Positions 27,045 to 36,310 of a stretch of 64,000 nt of DNA are shown here, piece after piece. The position numbers and the translations under genes were made by a program. Source of the DNA: Variovorax paradoxus. GTDB lineage: Bacteria; Pseudomonadota; Gammaproteobacteria; Burkholderiales; Burkholderiaceae_C. Positions within the stretch are counted from its first letter, which is position 1, and every line of letters begins with the position of its first letter. The notes beneath the pieces were generated by a model that ran no database searches, was not told the DNA's origin, and worked only from the letters and a program-made list of their open reading frames with translations. The stretch covers positions 298,585 through 362,584 of the forward strand of contig NZ_JAUSRN010000004.1 of assembly GCF_030811855.1 (NCBI RefSeq). Direction: 5' to 3'.

Positions 27045-28025
27045 ATGAAGAGCAAGCCTGCTGAGACCATCGCCGTCGTGGCCTTCGACGGCATCAGTCC
27101 CTTTCACCTATCCGTGCCGTGCATGGTCTTCGGCGAAGACCGCACCGAGGCCGGCGTTCCGCGCTTTCGTCTGCAAGTCTGCGGCACCGAGGCCGGCCCG
27201 CTGCAAACCAACGCGGGATTCACGCTCGTGGTGACGCATGGGCTCGAAGCCATCCGGCGGGCACAGATCGTGATCGTCCCTTCATGGCGCGACGACGGGC
27301 GGCCCGCACCGCCCGCGCTCATTCGTGCATTGCAGGCGGCGCACCGCCGCGGCGCCATCGTGGTCGGGCTGTGCCTGGGCGCCTTCGTGCTGGCCGAGGC
27401 GGGCCTGCTCGACGGCCGCCCGGCCACCACGCACTGGAACCTGGCTGAAGCCTTTGCAAGGCAATATCCGAAGGTCACGCTGCAGCCCGAGGTGCTGTAT
27501 GTCGACGATGGCGACGTGCTCACGTCCGCAGGCACGGCAGCCGGCATTGACTGCTGTCTTCACCTGCTGCGCGTGCGCTACGGTGCGGAGGCGGCGAACC
27601 GTGCCGCGCGGCGCATGGTGGTAGCGCCGCATCGCGAGGGCGGGCAGGCGCAATACATTGCGCGGCCGGTGCCTGCCGCCGCCGAGAGCGACCGGCTCGC
27701 GCCGCTGCTCGAATGGCTGGGCCGCCATCTGCACAGTGCGCATGAGCTGGACGGCCTTGCCAAGCGCGCGCTGATGAGCCGGCGCACCTTCACGCGGCGC
27801 TTTCGCGAGGCCACGGGCACTACCGTGGGCCAATGGCTTCAGAACCAGCGCCTGGCGCTCGCGCAGCGGCTGCTGGAGACCACCGGCCATCCGGTGGAGC
27901 GGGTGGCCACCGATGCGGGTTTCGGCTCGGCGGTGTCGCTGCGAAAGCACTTCGTCGCTGCATTCAAGACCTCGCCCACGGCGTACCGCAGGCAGTTCTC
28001 GCAGGACGCAGTGGTGGCCGCCTGA
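27045..28025 (+). CDS. GlxA-family transcriptional regulator (DJ-1/PfpI + AraC HTH)
   Basis: 326 residues. Residues 8-190 are a DJ-1/PfpI-like amidotransferase fold with cysteine in the nucleophile elbow 'VVGLCLGAFVLAEAG'. The C-terminal about 100 residues form an AraC double helix-turn-helix ('LAKRALMSRRTFTRRFREAT' then 'VERVATDAGFGSAVSLRKHF'). GlxA/ArgR-like regulators sense small nitrogenous metabolites. Divergent from the cysteine hydrolase gene, its likely target. Confidence 0.92.
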   Translation: MKSKPAETIAVVAFDGISPFHLSVPCMVFGEDRTEAGVPRFRLQVCGTEAGPLQTNAGFTLVVTHGLEAIRRAQIVIVPSWRDDGRPAPPALIRALQAAHRRGAIVVGLCLGAFVLAEAGLLDGRPATTHWNLAEAFARQYPKVTLQPEVLYVDDGDVLTSAGTAAGIDCCLHLLRVRYGAEAANRAARRMVVAPHREGGQAQYIARPVPAAAESDRLAPLLEWLGRHLHSAHELDGLAKRALMSRRTFTRRFREATGTTVGQWLQNQRLALAQRLLETTGHPVERVATDAGFGSAVSLRKHFVAAFKTSPTAYRRQFSQDAVVAA

Positions 28026-28035
28026 ATCAGATCAA

Positions 28036-29262
28036 CTAGGCCGCGCCGCGAAAGCGCAGCGCCGCCTGCCGCACCACCTCGGCCAGCAGGCGCTCCTTGC
28101 CCTGCTTTTCGCGCAGCCATCGCGCATCGTTGCGATTGGCTTCGACGCTGGTGCGCAGCTCGCCCAAGGCCTGCGTGGCGTTGAGCGCCTCGCTGTGCCA
28201 TTCGAGCTGCGTCATGGTCATGAGGATGTGGTCGCGCAGTGGCATGTGCTGGCCGCTGGCGGGGTCGACATACACCGCGTCGAGCCCGAAGCGGCAGGCC
28301 TGGAAGCGGTTGTAGGTGTAGACGAGGTAGTCGTCTTCCGTCGGTTCGAAAGGCTGCTCCTGCAGGAACCAAGCGGCCAGCGACTGCACGTAGCCTGCCA
28401 GCGCGGCCGCACGCTCCACGGTGAGCGGCGTGTCGAATACGCGGATCTCGATGGTGCCGAACTCCGGCTTGGGCCGGATGTCCCAGTAGAAGTCCTTCAT
28501 GCTGCGAACGACGCCGGTGCGGGTCATGCGCTCGAAGTAGGCTTCGAACTCTTTCCAGCTCAACGTGAAGGGTGCGCGCCCCGAGAGCGGAAACGCGAAC
28601 ACCGAGTTGAGCCGGGCCGAGTCGAACTGCGTGTCCTGTCCCTGCACGAACGGCGACGAGGCCGACAGCGCGATGAAGTGCGGGATGTAGCGCGACATGC
28701 GGTGCAGCATCAAGAGCGCCGCGTCGGCATCGGGGCAGCCGATGTGCACGTGCTGCCCGAAGATGGTGAACTGCTTGCTCAGGTAACCGTACAGCTCCGA
28801 CAGCTCGCGAAAGCGCGGCTTGTCGTAGATGCGCCGCTCGTGCCATTGCTGGAACGCATGCGTGCCGCCGCCCACCACCGCAATGTTGAGCTTGTCGGCA
28901 TTCTTGATCAGCGCCTCGCGAATGGGCGAGAGCTGCGTGATCACGTCCTGCGCCGAATGGCAGATGTCGGTCGAGATCTCGATCATGCTCGAGGTCATCT
29001 CGGGCACCACGCTGCCGGGGAGCGGCGTCTGCGCCATCAGGCGCAGCATGTCCTCCGCATAAGGCGCCAGGTCGTAGTCGTGCGTGTTGACGAGCTGGAG
29101 TTCCAGTTCCACGCCGAGCGACAGCGCTTCGGAGTGGTTGAAGGGTTCGAGCTTGACCACGCGGCTCGCGGGATCGGCGGGAAGCGCCGCGGAGCGGAAG
29201 TCGTCGCTGTCCGGGTCGATCGAAAGAGGGTTGTTACTGGAAAGGGGCATGGCCGCGGTCAT
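28036..29262 (-). CDS. YbdK-family carboxylate-amine ligase (GCS2)
   Basis: 408 residues. The GCS2 fold is recognisable by '[21 protein letters not shown]', '[16 protein letters not shown]', '[15 protein letters not shown]', '[14 protein letters not shown]' and '[21 protein letters not shown]'. E. coli YbdK has weak glutamate-cysteine ligase activity; physiological substrates of the family are uncertain. Its ATG overlaps the stop of the antiporter gene (ATGA, 29259-29262), so the two proteins are made together. Confidence 0.9.
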   Translation of the reverse strand: MTAAMPLSSNNPLSIDPDSDDFRSAALPADPASRVVKLEPFNHSEALSLGVELELQLVNTHDYDLAPYAEDMLRLMAQTPLPGSVVPEMTSSMIEISTDICHSAQDVITQLSPIREALIKNADKLNIAVVGGGTHAFQQWHERRIYDKPRFRELSELYGYLSKQFTIFGQHVHIGCPDADAALLMLHRMSRYIPHFIALSASSPFVQGQDTQFDSARLNSVFAFPLSGRAPFTLSWKEFEAYFERMTRTGVVRSMKDFYWDIRPKPEFGTIEIRVFDTPLTVERAAALAGYVQSLAAWFLQEQPFEPTEDDYLVYTYNRFQACRFGLDAVYVDPASGQHMPLRDHILMTMTQLEWHSEALNATQALGELRTSVEANRNDARWLREKQGKERLLAEVVRQAALRFRGAA

Positions 29263-30530
29263 CGCTGCGTGTCCTCCGTGGTGCTGAAGGCCTGGGGTGC
29301 CCAGGGCACCGAGCTCTCGCCCACCGCGTGGATGGCCACGGTGGCGAGCACGGCGCCCATCACTTCCATCAAAAGAATCGAGGGCAGGGCCACCTGCGTG
29401 ATCATGGTGCCGAGCAAGGGCGACGCGGTGGTGAAGTTCGACGCGATGAGCAGCGCGATCGACGACAGCGGCGACATCGCGCAGCCGACCCAGAAGGCCT
29501 GGTTCCAGCTCGCGCCGCTGCCCGGATTGGCAATGGCCACGCCGGCGATCTTGGCAAACAGGCGAACGCCGATCACCGCCAGCACGATGCTGGCCACGGG
29601 CAGGGTCCAGTCGGCCTGCGCAGCCACGATGGACACCAGCACGAACATCAGCATGGTGAGCAGCGACGAGGCCGTGCCGAGCTGCCGCTGCCAGGCCCAG
29701 GGCTTGGCGTTGAGCGTCTTGAGCAGCACACCGCCGATCAGGGCGGCCAGCGGGGCGGAGCCGCCGAAGTGGGCCGTGAGAGCGCTGGCCGCCGCGATGA
29801 GCGCGAGCAGCAAGATGGAGGTGTTCTCGCTCGTCGGGCTCATGAAGCGCAGCGCCGTGCGCAGCGCCAGCGCCAGGATGCCGCCGATCACGAACGAGAG
29901 GCCGAGCACCACCGCCACCGGGTAGAGCTTTTGCAGCAGCGTTTGCGGCGCCCGCTCGATCAGCCCGGCCTGCGCATAGCCGAGCGCCAGCGCATAGAAG
30001 GTGTTGAGCGTCGCCAGCGTCATGGCGCGCTCGGTCACCGGCCCCGAGGCGCGGGTGTCGATGATCACGCGGCTCAGCACCGCCGGTGAGGCCACGATGG
30101 CCATCAGCGCGATCGGGTTGGCCACCGGATCGGGCAGGCCCAAGAGCTGCAGCATCCAGTACACGCCGAAGTAGGTGAGCGTGGCTTCGAGCAGGCTTTG
30201 CACCAGCACCATCGGGTTGTGGCGGAACCAGCGCAGCGGCAGCCGACCGCCGGCCTCGAACAGCACCACGGCGGCGCCCAGTTCCAGCAGGAACAGGCCG
30301 ATGCCGCGCAGCGGCCAGATGGCGCCTTCGAAGCCGGCCAGGCCGACCACCGCGCCGACCACCGAATAGCCCACCACCTTGGGCAAGCCCAGGTAGCGTT
30401 GCACCAGGTGGCCGGAGGCGGCCGCCGCGGCCAACAGGAGCGACCACAGCACGGTCGGCAGGCCCGCCGAAGGGCGCAGCCACTCGGACCAGAAGCCCAG
30501 CAGATCGTTGAAGAGACTCGTCAAATTCAT
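29259..30530 (-). CDS. CPA2-family cation:proton antiporter, membrane domain only
   Basis: 423 residues and about 12 membrane helices. '[21 protein letters not shown]' is the start of the Na+/H+ exchanger domain, '[18 protein letters not shown]' a conserved helix, and '[21 protein letters not shown]' a later one. Unlike KefB/KefC it stops without a cytosolic TrkA-N (RCK) domain, so nucleotide/glutathione gating as in Kef is not built in. Translationally coupled to a glutamate-cysteine-ligase-like gene downstream. About 230 bases upstream are without a convincing gene. Confidence 0.87.
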   Translation of the reverse strand: MNLTSLFNDLLGFWSEWLRPSAGLPTVLWSLLLAAAAASGHLVQRYLGLPKVVGYSVVGAVVGLAGFEGAIWPLRGIGLFLLELGAAVVLFEAGGRLPLRWFRHNPMVLVQSLLEATLTYFGVYWMLQLLGLPDPVANPIALMAIVASPAVLSRVIIDTRASGPVTERAMTLATLNTFYALALGYAQAGLIERAPQTLLQKLYPVAVVLGLSFVIGGILALALRTALRFMSPTSENTSILLLALIAAASALTAHFGGSAPLAALIGGVLLKTLNAKPWAWQRQLGTASSLLTMLMFVLVSIVAAQADWTLPVASIVLAVIGVRLFAKIAGVAIANPGSGASWNQAFWVGCAMSPLSSIALLIASNFTTASPLLGTMITQVALPSILLMEVMGAVLATVAIHAVGESSVPWAPQAFSTTEDTQR

Positions 30531-30763
30531 GCAGGTAGAAAAATGCGGAAGGGCCGGCTGCGCCAGCGTGCCTGGGCGGCGCCGCGGATGCGGTCACCGG
30601 GGTTGACGCTGCGCGCGCGCAGCGCCAGACGAAAAGCGAGACAAAAGTTCACGCGCACTTTGAGCGCGCCCATCTCCGGGATGAGCGCCACCCTACCAAA
30701 GCGCGGGCTGCCCGGCCGACAGTGTCGCATGGCCCAGTCGCAGCGACGCAGGACAGGGGCTAC

Positions 30764-31159
30764 CTAGTGCAATACCCTTGAAACCGGGGCCCCGCCGATG
30801 TCGGCTTCCAGCACGAACATCGGAATCGGCACGTCGAAGCGCTCGCCATCTTCAGTGACTACGAAATAGCTGCCGTGCATGGTCCCGCTCGGCGCTTGCA
30901 GGCGGCAGCCGCTGGTGTAACGGAACGATTCGCCCGGTGCAAGCAGCGGCTGCTGGCCGATCACGCCCAGGCCCTTGACCTCCTGGGCATGGCCCGAGGC
31001 GTCGTTGATGAGCCAGTGGCGCGCAATGAGCTGGGCACTGATTTCACCCACGTTGGTCACGGTGACCGTGTAGGCAAAGGTGTAGATCTTGTCCTTCGGC
31101 GAGGACTGCTCCGCGAGGTAGCGCGGCTCTACGTGAACACTGATGGGGCTTTGCGGCAT
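30764..31159 (-). CDS. apaG: ApaG protein
   Basis: 131 residues, the usual ApaG length from 'MPQSPISVHVEPRYLAEQSSP'. The fibronectin-like fold shows 'YTFAYTVTVTNVGEISAQLIARHWLI', 'KGLGVIGQQPLLAPGESFRYTSGC' and 'GTMHGSYF'. ApaG is linked to Co2+/Mg2+ homeostasis and diadenosine tetraphosphate levels in enterobacteria; mechanism unclear. A start 11 codons upstream (31192) is possible but lengthens the conserved N-terminus. Divergent from rpe. Confidence 0.94.
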   Translation of the reverse strand: MPQSPISVHVEPRYLAEQSSPKDKIYTFAYTVTVTNVGEISAQLIARHWLINDASGHAQEVKGLGVIGQQPLLAPGESFRYTSGCRLQAPSGTMHGSYFVVTEDGERFDVPIPMFVLEADIGGAPVSRVLH

Positions 31160-31230
31160 GCGCGCGATGGTAACTGGAGCCTTCTCTTGCACTGCTTTCC
31201 GGGTTTTGCGGCGGCTGCGACAATCGGCGC

Positions 31231-31926
31231 ATGAGCACGCCGTTTCGCATCGCCCCCTCCATTCTTTCGGCCGATTTCGCCCACCTGGGCGACGAGCTGG
31301 CCAAGGTCATCGCCGCCGGCGCCGACTGGATCCATTTCGACGTGATGGACAACCATTACGTGCCGAACCTCACCTTCGGCCCGATGATCTGCAAGGCCCT
31401 GAAGCCCTACGCCAAGACGGCCGCCGGCGAACCAGTGCCGATCGACGTGCACCTGATGATCCAGCCAGTCGACGCGCTGGCCGCATCTTTTGCCGAAGCG
31501 GGCGCCGACTACATCAGCTTTCACCCCGATGCCTCGCCGCACGTGAACCGCAGCATTCAGGCCGTCAAGGGCGCGGGCTGCAAGGCGGGGCTGGTTTTCA
31601 ATCCGGGACTTGGACTCGAAGCGCTCGACTGGGCCATCGACGACATCGATCTCATCCTCATCATGTCCGTGAACCCCGGATTCGGCGGGCAGAGCTTCAT
31701 CGATTCGGCGCTGCGCAAGATCGAACTCGCGCGCAAGCGCATCGAGCAGAGCGGCCGCGACATCCGCCTCGAGGTGGACGGCGGCATCAAGGCCGACAAC
31801 ATCGCGCGCGTGGCTTCGGCCGGTGCCGATACCTTCGTGGCGGGCAGCGCGATCTTCAATGCCAAGGACTACGGCGCCGTGATCTCGTCGATGCGCGAGC
31901 AGCTCGCTGGCGTAGGCAAGAAGTAA
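31231..31926 (+). CDS. rpe: Ribulose-phosphate 3-epimerase
   Basis: 231 residues; interconverts ribulose 5-phosphate and xylulose 5-phosphate. TIM-barrel motifs: '[17 protein letters not shown]', '[18 protein letters not shown]', '[10 protein letters not shown]', '[16 protein letters not shown]', '[11 protein letters not shown]', 'FVAGSAIF'. All metal-binding His/Asp positions are present. Confidence 0.97.
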   Translation: MSTPFRIAPSILSADFAHLGDELAKVIAAGADWIHFDVMDNHYVPNLTFGPMICKALKPYAKTAAGEPVPIDVHLMIQPVDALAASFAEAGADYISFHPDASPHVNRSIQAVKGAGCKAGLVFNPGLGLEALDWAIDDIDLILIMSVNPGFGGQSFIDSALRKIELARKRIEQSGRDIRLEVDGGIKADNIARVASAGADTFVAGSAIFNAKDYGAVISSMREQLAGVGKK

Positions 31927-31933
31927 ATCCGGC

Positions 31934-32206
31934 TCAGCGCTTGACCTTGTCGTTGTAGACGCGGTCGGCCACCGGGCCGCGGTCCGTGTCCACGGTGCCG
32001 CGCTCGATGTCGTCATGGCCCCTGCGGCCCACTTCAGGCGGCTGTCCGTCCTGCGCTTCCTGGCTGTCCGAAGACTGGTCATGTTCGTGGGGCAGGCGCG
32101 GCGCCGAATCGCCGCCCTGTTCGATCTTGGTGTTGCCGCCGCCGGCGTCCCGCACCGGGTCTTCCGGGGTGCTGGGTTCTTTCGGGCGGGGCTTGCTGCT
32201 GGTCAT
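31934..32206 (-). CDS. Small hydrophilic hypothetical protein
   Basis: 90 residues, no signal or membrane segment, very rich in D, E, G, P, R and S, and probably disordered ('DPVRDAGGGNTKIEQGGDSA', 'PEVGRRGHDDIERGTVDTD'). Not recognised. The ATG at 32206 is preceded by AGGAACAGTGCC, a fair ribosome site. Convergent with rpe, 7 bases apart, and divergent from the aspartoacylase-like gene. Confidence 0.6.
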   Translation of the reverse strand: MTSSKPRPKEPSTPEDPVRDAGGGNTKIEQGGDSAPRLPHEHDQSSDSQEAQDGQPPEVGRRGHDDIERGTVDTDRGPVADRVYNDKVKR

Positions 32207-32405
32207 GGCACTGTTCCTTTTCGATAGGGTCAGGTTGAAGCCTGCATGGCCCGCGGGACGCATCCGGTAGGACAGGCGAGGCATGCCCTGTAGGCCCTCC
32301 GCGGCCGAGCCGGACGATGCGATTCGTCTGGCCACCTTGGCTGCGCCGCTATGAAACGAGTAGCAGCTTTGCGCCAAGGGCAAGGCCTCCGCAATAATCG
32401 CCCGC

Positions 32406-33392
32406 ATGTCCTCCGATCCTTTTGCCGGCGCCGCCACCGACAGCCTGCGCATCCATACCGTAGCGTCGCTGAATCCCGGTCCCCGGCTGCTCGTGATGGG
32501 CGGGGTGCACGGCGACGAGACCTGCGGCACCGTCGGCATCGAGCGCGTGCTGCGCGAAATCGATGGCGGCACGCTCCAGCTGCTGCAAGGCCAGCTGACG
32601 CTGGTGCCCATTGCCAACCCGCTTGCAAGGCGGCGCCTGCAGCGGGAAGGCGAGCGCAACCTCAACCGCCTGTTCAAGCCCGTGGCCGAGCCCGCGGACT
32701 ACGAGGGCAGGGTCACCAACGTGCTGTGCCAGGTGATCGAGCGCCACGACGTGCTGCTCGACCTGCATTCCTTCCAGAGCGAGGGCGAGGCCTTCGCGAT
32801 GATCGGCCCGCGGGACAACGACGGCTCGCTCGAGCCCTTCGCGCGCGCCCGCGAGGAAGGCCTGCTCGCACTGCACCTGGGCACGCCGATCGTGGTGGAG
32901 GGCTGGCTCGATATCTATGCCGCCGGCTTGGCGCAGCGCGCCGCCGGCGCCGAGGTGGGCGAGGGCGCGATCGACTTCGGCCGAGGCACCAACGAGTACA
33001 TCCGCAATTGCGGCGGCTACGGCGTCACGCTCGAATGCGGCCAGCACCAGAACCCCGAGGCGCCCGAGGTGGCGTGGCGCGCCATTCGCCGTGCGCTTGC
33101 GCTGCTCGGCATGGCGCCGCTGCCTGAAGGCTTGGAGGCCGCGCCTCCCGCACCGCCCCGCCTGCTGCGCCTGGCGAGCGTGACGGACCGGCTGGACGAG
33201 GAAGACAGCTTCGTGCGCGACTGGGCCACTTTCGATCCGGTGCAGCGCGGCGAGCCCATCGGCATGCGCCACGACGGCACGATGGTGAGCGCGCCGGACG
33301 ACGGCTTCATCGTCTTCCCCAATGCGCTGGCGCTGCCCGGCGCCGAGTGGTTCTACTTTGCGCGCCCGAGCGAGCGCGTGCTCGGGCCCTGA
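32406..33392 (+). CDS. Succinylglutamate desuccinylase/aspartoacylase-family zinc hydrolase
   Basis: 328 residues. The zinc site is 'GGVHGDETCGTVG' (H and E) plus the later His in 'DLHSFQSEGE'. 'NRLFKPV' contacts the substrate carboxylate, and 'TLECGQHQNPEAPEVAWRAI' is the typical catalytic-Glu segment of this M14-like family. It removes acyl groups from N-acyl amino acids; the exact substrate is not visible. Monocistronic by layout, with a repeat element just downstream. Confidence 0.85.
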   Translation: MSSDPFAGAATDSLRIHTVASLNPGPRLLVMGGVHGDETCGTVGIERVLREIDGGTLQLLQGQLTLVPIANPLARRRLQREGERNLNRLFKPVAEPADYEGRVTNVLCQVIERHDVLLDLHSFQSEGEAFAMIGPRDNDGSLEPFARAREEGLLALHLGTPIVVEGWLDIYAAGLAQRAAGAEVGEGAIDFGRGTNEYIRNCGGYGVTLECGQHQNPEAPEVAWRAIRRALALLGMAPLPEGLEAAPPAPPRLLRLASVTDRLDEEDSFVRDWATFDPVQRGEPIGMRHDGTMVSAPDDGFIVFPNALALPGAEWFYFARPSERVLGP

Positions 33393-33400
33393 CGCATTTC

Positions 33401-33503
33401 GCTCCTTCGCCCTTTGGGGGAAGGCTGGGATGGGGGCGGGCAGAGCGCTCAATGGACACGCCGCTTGCCCCCACCCCCAGCCCTCCCCCGGAGGGGAGGG
33501 AGA
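33401..33503. repeat. Intergenic palindromic repeat element
   Basis: Between the aspartoacylase-like gene and ku. An arm with GGGGGAAGGCTGGGATGGG (33416 onward) is nearly complementary to GCCCCCACCCCCAGCCC (33467 onward), separated by about 25 bases, and a second small hairpin CTCCCC/GGGGAG lies at the right end. Its composition and position resemble dispersed intergenic palindromes common in Burkholderiales genomes. It may also stop transcription. Confidence 0.55.
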
Positions 33504-33520
33504 AAATGCCGGCCTGAACC

Positions 33521-33538
33521 CTACGGCGGGCGCCGTAG
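33521..33538. promoter_or_regulatory. Perfect 8-bp palindrome upstream of ku
   Basis: CTACGGCG-GG-CGCCGTAG, 8 bases in each arm with a 2-base centre, ends 58 bases before the ku ATG. It could be an operator or part of the repeat element beside it. Confidence 0.4.
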
Positions 33539-33596
33539 CGTTCCTACACCCCGCAACGTCCTGGGGCGCAAGTCTCCACGCTGAAGGAGTGTGCCC

Positions 33597-34586
33597 ATGG
33601 CAGTCTCGAAAAAAGCACCGGCGCCGCGCGTCCTGTGGAAGGGCGCGATCAGCTTCGGCCTGGTCCATATTCCGGTCGCGCTTTATTCGGCCACCACCAG
33701 CCAGGCCATCGACTTCGACTGGCTCGACAAGCGCACCATGGACCCGGTGGGCTACAAGCGCATCAACAAGAAGACCGGCAAGGAAATCGCGCGCGAGAAC
33801 ATCGTCAAGGGCATCGAATACGAAGACGGCGAATACGTGGTGCTGAGCGACAAGAAGATTGCCGACGCCTACCCCAAGACCACGCAGACCATCGAGATCG
33901 AGAGCTTCGTCCCCGCCAACGCCATTCCCTTCGTTTACCTGGAGCGCCCTTACTACGTGGCGCCCATCAACCGCGGAGCCAAGGTGTATGCGCTGCTGCG
34001 CGAAACGCTGCAGCGCACCGGGCGCATCGGCATGGCGCGCGTGGTGATCCAGACCAAGCAGCACCTTGCCGCGCTCGTGCCCGTGGGTCCCGGCCTGGTG
34101 TTGAATCTGCTGCGTTGGGGCGCCGACATCCGCCCCTGGACCGACCTGCCGCTGCCTTCCGAGGACGCGAAGAAGGCGGGCCTGCGCGAGCAAGAGATCA
34201 AGATGGCGGAACAGCTGGTCGAAGACATGAGCGCCGAGTGGGACCCCGCCGACTACAAGGACGAGTTCAAGGATGAGATCCTGCGCCTGGTCGACCGCAA
34301 GGTGGCCGCAGGCCAGACCGAGACCGTGACTCAGCCCGAACCCGAGGAAGGCCAGGGGGCAGAGGGCCGCGGCGCGAAGATCATCGACCTGACCGAACTG
34401 CTGCAGCGCAGCCTGCGCCAGGGCGGCGGCGGCAAGGCCACCATCACTACCGACACGCGCGACAAGCCGAGGGGCAAGGCACACGGCAAGGGCGCCGCCA
34501 AGGGCGCCGCCAAGAGCACCGGCAGCCCCGCCCGCAAGCGCAGCACCGCGGCCAAGGCCGCCTCGACCCGGCGCAGCGCGGCATGA
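33597..34586 (+). CDS. ku: Ku protein, non-homologous end-joining
   Basis: 329 residues. The Ku core (about 10-260) begins 'RVLWKGAISFGLVHIPVALYS' and includes 'GVEYEDGEYVVLS'-type sequence, 'PYYVAPINRGAKVYALLRETL' and 'MAEQLVEDMSAEWDPADYKDEF'. The C-terminal about 60 residues are Lys/Ala/Arg-rich, a DNA-binding tail typical of long bacterial Ku. Binds broken DNA ends and recruits LigD. The ATG at 33597 is chosen over the GTG at 33591 because AAGGAG (33584-33589) sits 7 bases ahead. Its stop overlaps the polymerase gene (ATGA). Confidence 0.95.
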   Translation: MAVSKKAPAPRVLWKGAISFGLVHIPVALYSATTSQAIDFDWLDKRTMDPVGYKRINKKTGKEIARENIVKGIEYEDGEYVVLSDKKIADAYPKTTQTIEIESFVPANAIPFVYLERPYYVAPINRGAKVYALLRETLQRTGRIGMARVVIQTKQHLAALVPVGPGLVLNLLRWGADIRPWTDLPLPSEDAKKAGLREQEIKMAEQLVEDMSAEWDPADYKDEFKDEILRLVDRKVAAGQTETVTQPEPEEGQGAEGRGAKIIDLTELLQRSLRQGGGGKATITTDTRDKPRGKAHGKGAAKGAAKSTGSPARKRSTAAKAASTRRSAA

Positions 34587-35482
34587 ACGATCGAATGAGC
34601 ACCCAGGCACCGCGCATCACCCATCCCGAGCGCGTGATCGACGCCGCGAGCGGCATCACCAAGGGCGAGCTCGCAGCCTACTACCAGACCGTGGCGCCGC
34701 TGATCCTTCCCCACCTCAAGGGCCGTCCCGTGGCACTGGTGCGCGCACCGGAAGGCGTGGGCGGCGAGCTGTTCTTCCAGAAGCACGCACAGCACAGCGA
34801 CATCGCCGGAATCAAGCTGCTCGACCCCGCATTGGACCCGGGGCACGACCCGCTGCTGCAGATCGACACCGCGCGGGCATTGGTCGGCGCGGCGCAGTTC
34901 AACACCATCGAGCTGCACACCTGGAACGCCACCTCGCGCGCCATTGGCAAGCCCGACCGGATGACCTTCGACCTCGATCCGGGCGAAGGCGTCGACTGGC
35001 AGAAGATGCAGGAGGCGGCGCTGCTCGTGCACGTGCTGCTCGACGAGCTCGGTCTGCCGGCGTTCGTGAAGACCAGCGGCGGCAAGGGGCTGCACGTGGT
35101 GGTGCCGCTTCGGCGCCAGTTCGGCTGGGACGAGGTGCGGGGCTTCTCGCGCGCCATCGTCGAGCATCTGGCGCGCACGGTGCCCGAGCGCTTCGTCGTG
35201 AAGAGCGGCCCGCGCAACCGCGTCGGCAAGATCTTCCCGGACTATCTTCGCAATGGCTTTGGCGCCACCACCGCCTGTGCCTGGTCGGTGCGCTCGCGCC
35301 CGGGTCTGGGCGTGTCGGTGCCGCTGGCTTGGGAAGAGCTGCCGGACCTGGGCAGCGCCGCGCACTGGACGGTCGCCAACATCGGCCCACGCCTAGCAGT
35401 CGGCAACGCGCCCTGGGACGCTATGGAAGGCAGCCGCACGACGCTGGGCGCCGCGATGCAGATGCTCGGCTACCTGCCCTAG
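34583..35482 (+). CDS. Stand-alone LigD-type polymerase/primase domain protein
   Basis: 299 residues matching only the POL domain of DNA ligase D: 'ITHPERVIDAASGITKGELAAYY' (split: HPERVID and KGELAAYY), metal-binding 'MTFDLDPGEGVDW', 'FVKTSGGKGLHVVVPL', and 'NIGPRLA'. It is an archaeo-eukaryotic primase-type enzyme that fills gaps during end joining. The ligase and phosphoesterase domains of full LigD are absent and the stop is followed by an opposite-strand gene, so the ligase must come from elsewhere. Overlaps ku by 4 bases. Confidence 0.9.
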   Translation: MNDRMSTQAPRITHPERVIDAASGITKGELAAYYQTVAPLILPHLKGRPVALVRAPEGVGGELFFQKHAQHSDIAGIKLLDPALDPGHDPLLQIDTARALVGAAQFNTIELHTWNATSRAIGKPDRMTFDLDPGEGVDWQKMQEAALLVHVLLDELGLPAFVKTSGGKGLHVVVPLRRQFGWDEVRGFSRAIVEHLARTVPERFVVKSGPRNRVGKIFPDYLRNGFGATTACAWSVRSRPGLGVSVPLAWEELPDLGSAAHWTVANIGPRLAVGNAPWDAMEGSRTTLGAAMQMLGYLP

Positions 35483-35491
35483 CGAAGAGGC

Positions 35492-36310
35492 CTACTGCGC
35501 TATTTCTTCGGTCGTCACTTCGAAGCGCTGCAGCGAGTTGACGCCGAACACCATGGTGATCGCCACGTCGGCCGCGTCGCGGCCGCGCGCAATCACGATG
35601 CGGCCGATGCGCGGCGTGTTGTGGCGTGCATCGAAGGTGTGCCAGCGGTCGCCGAGGTAGACCTCGAACCAGGCGCTGAAGTCCATCGGATACGGCACGG
35701 GCGGAATGCCGATGTCGCCCAAATAGCCCGTGACATAGCGCGCCGGTATGTTCATGCAGCGGCACAGCGCGATGGCCAGGTGGCTGAAGTCCCTGCACAC
35801 GCCCGTGCCTTCGCGAAAGCCTTCGAGCGCGGTGCGGGTCGGGCGAGCGGTCTGGTAGTCGAAGCGCAGGTGATCGTGCACGAAATTACAGATCGCCTGC
35901 ACGCGATGCCAGCCCGGCACTACGCCGCCGAAGGTGTCCCATGCGAACTGCAGCAGTTCGCTGTCGACCTCGCAATAGCGGCTCGGCAGCAGGAAGGGCA
36001 GCGTCGATACCGGCAGGTCGGCCACTGCGTGCTGGATGGCGCTGTAGTCCACCGGGTCCGCCCAGCCAGGGTCGAACACCACCGCATGGTTGCGCAGCCG
36101 CACACTCGAAACACCTTCGGGAATGCGAACGCGAGCGCAGTGGTTGTCGAACACGTCCATGTAGTAGTCGGTGTGCAGCGGCGGGGTGATGGTGATGTGC
36201 TCGCCGTTCTGGAGATCCGCCGCCCGCGAGGGATGAACCTGCAGCATGTAGATCAAGGCCGTGGGTGCCGTGACGGCGAGCTCGATGTCGAAACCGATCC
36301 TGATCTGCAT
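35492..36310 (-). CDS. Transglutaminase-family cysteine protease-like protein
   Basis: 272 residues. The N-terminal beta domain (1 to about 120) is followed by a transglutaminase core with Cys in 'REGTGVCRDFSHLAIALCR', His and Asp in 'RWHTFDARHNTPRIGR', and 'VTGYLGDIGIPP' between. Bacterial members are likely proteases or peptide ligases, often cytosolic. No signal peptide. The ATG at 36310 has GGGAAGAAG upstream on the - strand. Convergent with the polymerase gene. Confidence 0.87.
   Translation of the reverse strand: MQIRIGFDIELAVTAPTALIYMLQVHPSRAADLQNGEHITITPPLHTDYYMDVFDNHCARVRIPEGVSSVRLRNHAVVFDPGWADPVDYSAIQHAVADLPVSTLPFLLPSRYCEVDSELLQFAWDTFGGVVPGWHRVQAICNFVHDHLRFDYQTARPTRTALEGFREGTGVCRDFSHLAIALCRCMNIPARYVTGYLGDIGIPPVPYPMDFSAWFEVYLGDRWHTFDARHNTPRIGRIVIARGRDAADVAITMVFGVNSLQRFEVTTEEIAQ

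Noticed and set aside
30527..30730. 67-codon - strand frame ahead of the antiporter gene
   Set aside because: Arginine-rich product without recognisable pattern, overlapping the antiporter start; no good ribosome site. Treated as intergenic.
32349..34610. Long - strand open frame of about 750 codons
   Set aside because: It lies opposite the aspartoacylase-like and ku genes, which have recognisable domains and ribosome sites; no domain is visible in the antisense product.
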